Shown here: piece after piece, positions 59,201 through 64,000 of the stretch
Layout of the letters: each line of letters opens with the position of its first letter
Numbering within the stretch: position 1 is the stretch's first letter
NCBI GenBank assembly: GCA_013397795.1
Contig: VZTJ01001625.1
Location: 1-64,000 of the forward strand
Length of the DNA: 64,000 nt
Source: Orthonyx spaldingii
Lineage: Eukaryota > Chordata > Aves > Passeriformes > Orthonychidae
Direction: 5' to 3'
Program-made: the position numbers and the translations under genes
The notes under the pieces: generated by a model
Database searches by the model: none
What the model saw: the letters and a program-made list of their open reading frames with translations, nothing else
What the model was told of the DNA's origin: nothing

Positions 59201-62200
59201 TCCAATATGCATAAAAATAGTTTCCTTCCTAGTGTTAACAGAACCTAGACTCTACGTCTCTTTTGAGTTTTACAGACCCCTTCTTTGGAAGACTTGGTGC
59301 CTACAGAGCCATTTTTCCCAAAGACTTTTCAACTTTAAATTAAATCATTAAAAAAGGACATTTGTAACATTTACACTCTAATGGAACCAGATGTGGCAAG
59401 AATGAAAGAAGAGCCTGAATCCCCAAAAGCAAACTTTGGCTCCAAAAGACTTCAGCTAAAGCTATTTTTCTTCATCTGTGCCCTACTGTCTGGATTTTTC
59501 CTTGGTTAAACAGAGGTCACCATGGCCACCAAAATTTTCATGACATGTTATGCTGTTGGTACATGGTGTGCATGGCCTCTCTTTCCCAAAATCAGAAGCT
59601 GGTGGGACTGGGGCAACTGAAAGGAAGGTGCTATGGGACTGCCAAGACAAACTGTTTTCTCCCTGAATGCGAAGACCGTGTTTTGGAGACCATGCACTTG
59701 AACCTCTGCAGGTTTTTGGTTTCCTGCTCATAAGACCATGGCAACTCCTCAGCTTTTATTTTGCACAGTGGTAGGCTCGGAATTGTTTTCCATACACAGC
59801 TCTCAAGATACTGCACTGCCAAAAATAAGCCACTGCAGACCTATTTTTACCACAACCCTAGCCATTTCTTTGTGGTTACAGCCCAAGGCACAAGGAGAAT
59901 CCCAACACAGGATCTGATGCTGCAGCCATGGTCTCAGGAGCCAGACACAAACTGTAGACCAAAATATTTTCTCCTGAAATACAGAGTTCCATGAAACTAA
60001 TGTGCTTTGTCAAAAATTAAATGGTGGTGGTATTTTCATGGGAAATTTATTTTTAAAAAATCTTTAATGTTCAATCACCATTTAAAGGTGGATTTTTTTT
60101 AAAACTAAAAAAAAAAACTTCAATTTCTGTTACAGAACTTTGAAATCAAAGCCCTCTGATTTCTCCTTGAAAAATATTGCTGTTTTGATTTACTAACTTG
60201 TTTCTTTAACAGGGCCTGAGAGCTGAAATGCAGAAGGGTGGATGCAGCCTTCAGTGGAAGGCTGGCCATGGGTCAACCCTCAGCTGATCAACCTCATCAG
60301 CACGTGTCAGCTCCAGGCAATAACAGCCCTGGGTTTCTTTCAGGTGATCCACCAGCACCTTCCCCTCAAGTCTGTTTTTCACACCTTTATTCTCTTAGTC
60401 CCAGAATGTTCCAGTAGCAGTTTATACCCCTCAGTCGTCTTCCCCTCCTTCTTCCCAGGAGTATTTTTTTGATTGCTTTCCATTCCTGAGTACACTTTAC
60501 TTTGTTCCTCTGCAGAGAAGCAATGAAGCCAAAAGAGAGCTTCCTTAAGGGTTTTCCTTCATCAGAAGTCTTTTGAATGCTCACTTGCTATAGAAATAAA
60601 ACCAAAAGTCAGAGTTCCTTGGTGCAGTAAGGCTCCTGTTTTGTTTCTGCTTTTGTTGCAGCAAGTAAGCTTCTAAATCTTGCAACATACATAGCCTCAG
60701 ATTATAACTGACAAACTGGGCAAGTGTACTCTTGGCTGCTTGGCATAATATATTATGTTAGGGGCCACATACGCATGATACACTTATTACATGTTGTACA
60801 TGTATACATTTCTCCAAAGCAAACCTGGAGCACGTCAGAATAAAAATGATTTTATCAATGCTGCCAGGTTTGGAATACTTTTGTATTTTAGCACTTTGCT
60901 CTCAACTCTTACAGTAAAAGGCACTACAAATTGTCTCGGAATACAGCCAACATTTTGCACTCCTCCCCTGAGAAATGCAAAACCAGCTGAACCTGTGTTT
61001 GCTTTTAAAAATGCTAAATCATTGGGAATTTCCTTGCCAGGATTAACACCTGAAGCCAATTACAGAGATCATCTTGGAGTGAAGGAGAGAGAATTTTTAA
61101 GTGAAAAAAAGAGGAAAAAAATTAGTGATCACAGGGAGGAACTAGGGAAATATAAAAAAATCAAAGCATTTTATATGAGTGAAGTACTTGAGACATAGAT
61201 ATGAGAGAGGGACAAAATTATATTGTTTTCTCATGGAAATGTCTTCTTATTATTGCTTCTAAGGTCATCTCAAAGCAATAGTTTTTTTGTCTGGAAAAGG
61301 AAATGAGAAAAAATTAAAACTTCATGATTCTTTTACAAGTCTTATTTTCATGGTTCCCTGCACTGACAGGGCTAAGCACACTCAGTTTCAATGGCATGAT
61401 ATTTTAAAAAAGCTTAAGACTATTTAAAAATTCCAATCCAAAATCTTCCAAACACAGAACACTAGCTTTTTCACAGGAAGACCAGCTTAAGCCAAACAAC
61501 CAATATAAAATTAAGCTGATAGTTTCATAAGCCATCTCCACAGAAGCTGGCAAGGCTGTCATCTGGCGGTACCACTCTGAGACTCGGCATTGAAGTGCCA
61601 TTCCTAGCAATGTCCCAGTACTCCTTTATGCTACTGGAGATGTCTTTACCTCCATATGTCTCAGCATTGCAAATGCAAAAGGTATAAAATAGCTCTGTGC
61701 TATCCCATGGTACTCATATTATTCATACCTGTATGCATGGCCATTTTTTCTCCAGATGGAAGCATTTTTCCCATAATCACTTGCAAAAACTGTAGAAATT
61801 CACTGAAGTCTCCCTTGCTGGCTTTAGTGTTGAACACACATCCTGCAGTATTAAAGTTTAAATAAATAAATTTACAATGCAGTACACCTTGAAAATCACC
61901 AGCTCAGTACAAATAATAATAATGAGAAGAAAGCACTTCTCCATCAGTAAAGGGAAATTCCTTGAAGCTTGAAGCAGTTCATTTAAAATACTGCAAGTTA
62001 AATCTCTTGCCTTACCAGGAATACTAGGATTCCCCTAGGCTGTCACTGTGCTCTCCCATGGGAGACTAACTCTTTCAGAAAATCTAGGTTTGACTCAGAA
62101 AAATCAAGACTTCTCCAAAGCCTGAAACTGCTTTTTGCCTAATGTGAGAGATGAGGCCAGTGTGCATGTGTGTGTGTATGTGTGTGTGTCTGTGTATTTT

Positions 62201-63769
62201 TTTCACAATGTCCAATGAATGGGTAAAGTGAACCACAAGGGTTAAACAATACACCTATAAAGTCTTTGGACACAAATAGAAACTTGTGGTGGTTTGCATT
62301 TCCAGCCACCACATCTAAGAAAAAGACCAGTGCCTCACACCAAGAAGAGACAGGTACCAGAGAAATCCACTCCAGAAGGTGAGAAATTTCCCACAAAAGT
62401 GATATAAGCTCATTCCTTCTAACTAAAGAGGAAGCTCTGCCTTTAAGCCATACCCTTACTGGTTCATAGAAACCTCACCAAGAATCAATTTTACACAGTT
62501 GATGTGTTAGTCTTGTAGATTAACACACTATTTTCCTCCCCATTCCTTGACATTTCATCTCATAGCAAGCTGCAGGAGATGCTGTCCCTGGTCACGAACT
62601 GGAAAAGAGCCAGGAGATTTCATAATCCTGGATATGTTATATGCATCTAGCTGTGGTCACAGGCAGGCAAACATCTTCCAGTTTTTCATGCTGCCAACTA
62701 GAAACAATATCTGCTACCTATAAGTGGTCCAGGGCTCATCTCTGTCACTGAGCTCCACAGCTTGTGTTGAAGATTGCAGGCATTTCACATGGTGCCCCTC
62801 TTATATCATGATTTCAAAAAAGAGCAGTGCAGTCTTGCAGCTGATCTTTCCATTTCAGACCTCTGTCTTCCTGCTCTGAAAGAGTATTACTAGTCTGTCA
62901 GTATCCCATTCTGTGATTATGTTGAAAACTGTTTTGTTTAGGCTGGATCATACCAAAGGTTTTCTGAGAAAACTCAACAGCTTTTTCATTTAAATGATCT
63001 ACTTTTTTATGTTCAGGTTCCTTCTATTCTGTTTCCTTTGTTTGTGTTCAAATATCCTTCTAGTAAATACTTTGTTTTTGAAATGGAACCAGTACGAAGA
63101 ATTTAAGACAGGCAGATGGAAACACCTTCACAAAATTACCAAGAATTGTTAGTAATACTGTGAATGAGTTCCAGGAATTACTGAAAGTCACTTGGTATTA
63201 ATTGCTTAGTAATATAGCGCTTGAGGTTTCCTGTCACTAGTTCAGTTTGCTGAATCTTAAAAAACTAAATTTCAGTTTCACATGCTTTGCAAAAACCTGT
63301 TTCTACCTGATCATTTTGCAAAAAAAAAATAACTGACCTGGTATTGAAGAAGATTGGAGAACTTTTCTTAATACACTTTGTGACCAAACTTTTTGTAAAA
63401 ACCAACCATGTGAGCCAGAACAAAAAGAATATCACAGAGCTAAAAAGCATTAGGCATCATTGCACCATGATATCAGACAAATAATTCTATTGCTCTTGCC
63501 AAATAAGTCAAGCATAGCATTTCATGTTCAACTTGCAGCTGCTAGTTCATGTTGGATAGACAGCTCCTCAACCTCACAAGAAGTGTTCCTCCACATGCCC
63601 CTCTAGTTCTGAGGCCATCTGCTGAAACCACAGCATGCATTTCAGGAGAACAGGGAACTAACTTCCTCAGCAGGAACACACAAGCACTCTTGATCCTGAC
63701 AGAAGCACAGCAGAGTGTCTGAAGGTACCCTGCCTACCGACTGAGGACCACAGATTCATGCAGTCCACC
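53289..63769. other. non-coding stretch, no gene recognised
   Basis: Mostly AT-rich unique-looking sequence with short poly(A)/poly(T) runs (for example near 60093-60118) and a TG-rich microsatellite at 62161-62195. Frames reach 135 codons (60791-61198 plus) with no domain. No LTR, LINE or RNA gene was recognised before the CR1 at the right edge. Confidence 0.5.
62161..62195 (+). repeat. TG-rich microsatellite
   Basis: An interrupted (TG)n array with CA, TA and TC interruptions, followed by T7. Likely polymorphic. Confidence 0.85.
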
Positions 63770-64000
63770 AGGGACTTAGGAAGACTCCAGTCTAGCCACT
63801 GCCATAAGCAGACTAAGCCATGGGGTCAGGCCAGGTAGCTCAGAGCTTTTTATCCTACTGAGGCTGACAATACTCCAGGGATGGAGATGGCACAACCTGT
63901 CTTGGCCCCTCCTGCACTTGTTGGGCTGTCTCCATGGGGAAAAACCTTTTCCTTCTCATCAGGCTGAGCATCTCCTATGGCACTCTATGGCCATTGCCTT
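63770..64000 (-). mobile_element. CR1 LINE 3' portion, minus strand, runs off the window
   Basis: The plus strand shows antisense CR1 3' phrases: 'aatactccagggatggagatggcacaacctgtcttgg', 'ggggaaaaaccttttccttctcatcaggctgagcatctcctatggca' and 'ctatggccattgcctt'. Orientation is the same as at 22005-23480. The left edge is uncertain because the terminal octamer is not evident, and the element continues beyond 64000. Confidence 0.7.

Noticed and set aside
1..64000. Bacterial-type systems, CRISPR arrays, tRNA or rRNA genes
   Set aside because: No regularly spaced repeats with unique spacers, no tRNA-like cloverleaf words or rRNA segments were noticed, and the sequence is vertebrate nuclear DNA.

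Overview
This is vertebrate, almost certainly bird, genomic DNA. It has no operons or dense coding, long AT-rich non-coding stretches, several CR1 LINE copies with the usual bird 3' end, and endogenous retroviruses (ERVs). One solo LTR resembles a family common in songbirds, so I infer a passerine, but not the species. I recognise no intact host gene. The window reads as intergenic or deep intronic sequence carrying old transposable elements. One base (45612) is an N.

Layout. 1-22004 is mostly unannotatable single-copy sequence with low-complexity tracts and one weak candidate terminal exon on the minus strand (4192-4416). 22005-23480 is a minus-strand CR1 3' portion, and 25281-25340 a short plus-strand CR1 3' end. 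28341-31866 is a minus-strand class II (betaretrovirus-like, ERVK) provirus. It has both LTRs, a 6-bp target duplication, a tRNA-Lys-type primer site and a polypurine tract. Its interior is collapsed to a gag start, a GC/CpG-rich block ending in a dUTPase remnant, and integrase remnants; reverse transcriptase is missing. 33978-34583 is a plus-strand solo LTR. It is followed at 34700-36512 by a plus-strand CR1 with broken ORF2. 40885-41645 holds two CR1 pieces in opposite orientation. 43740-47005 is a second minus-strand ERV, class III-like (ERVL-like) by its RT motif. It has a 5' LTR, primer site, a membrane-spanning ORF ahead of and in frame with gag, broken gag, protease and the start of RT, then an abrupt end at a poly(A) run; no 3' LTR is seen. 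47006-63760 is again mostly featureless, and 63770-64000 is the edge of another minus-strand CR1.

No element appears able to move: every retroviral and LINE reading frame has stops, frameshifts, deletions or lost catalytic residues. The two observations most worth following are the membrane-spanning pre-gag frame of the ERVL-like element (45710-46228) and the CpG-dense block inside the ERVK-like provirus (about 29880-31060), which has kept its CpGs while the rest of the provirus appears to have lost them. Family assignments come from motifs read by eye; no database search was possible.
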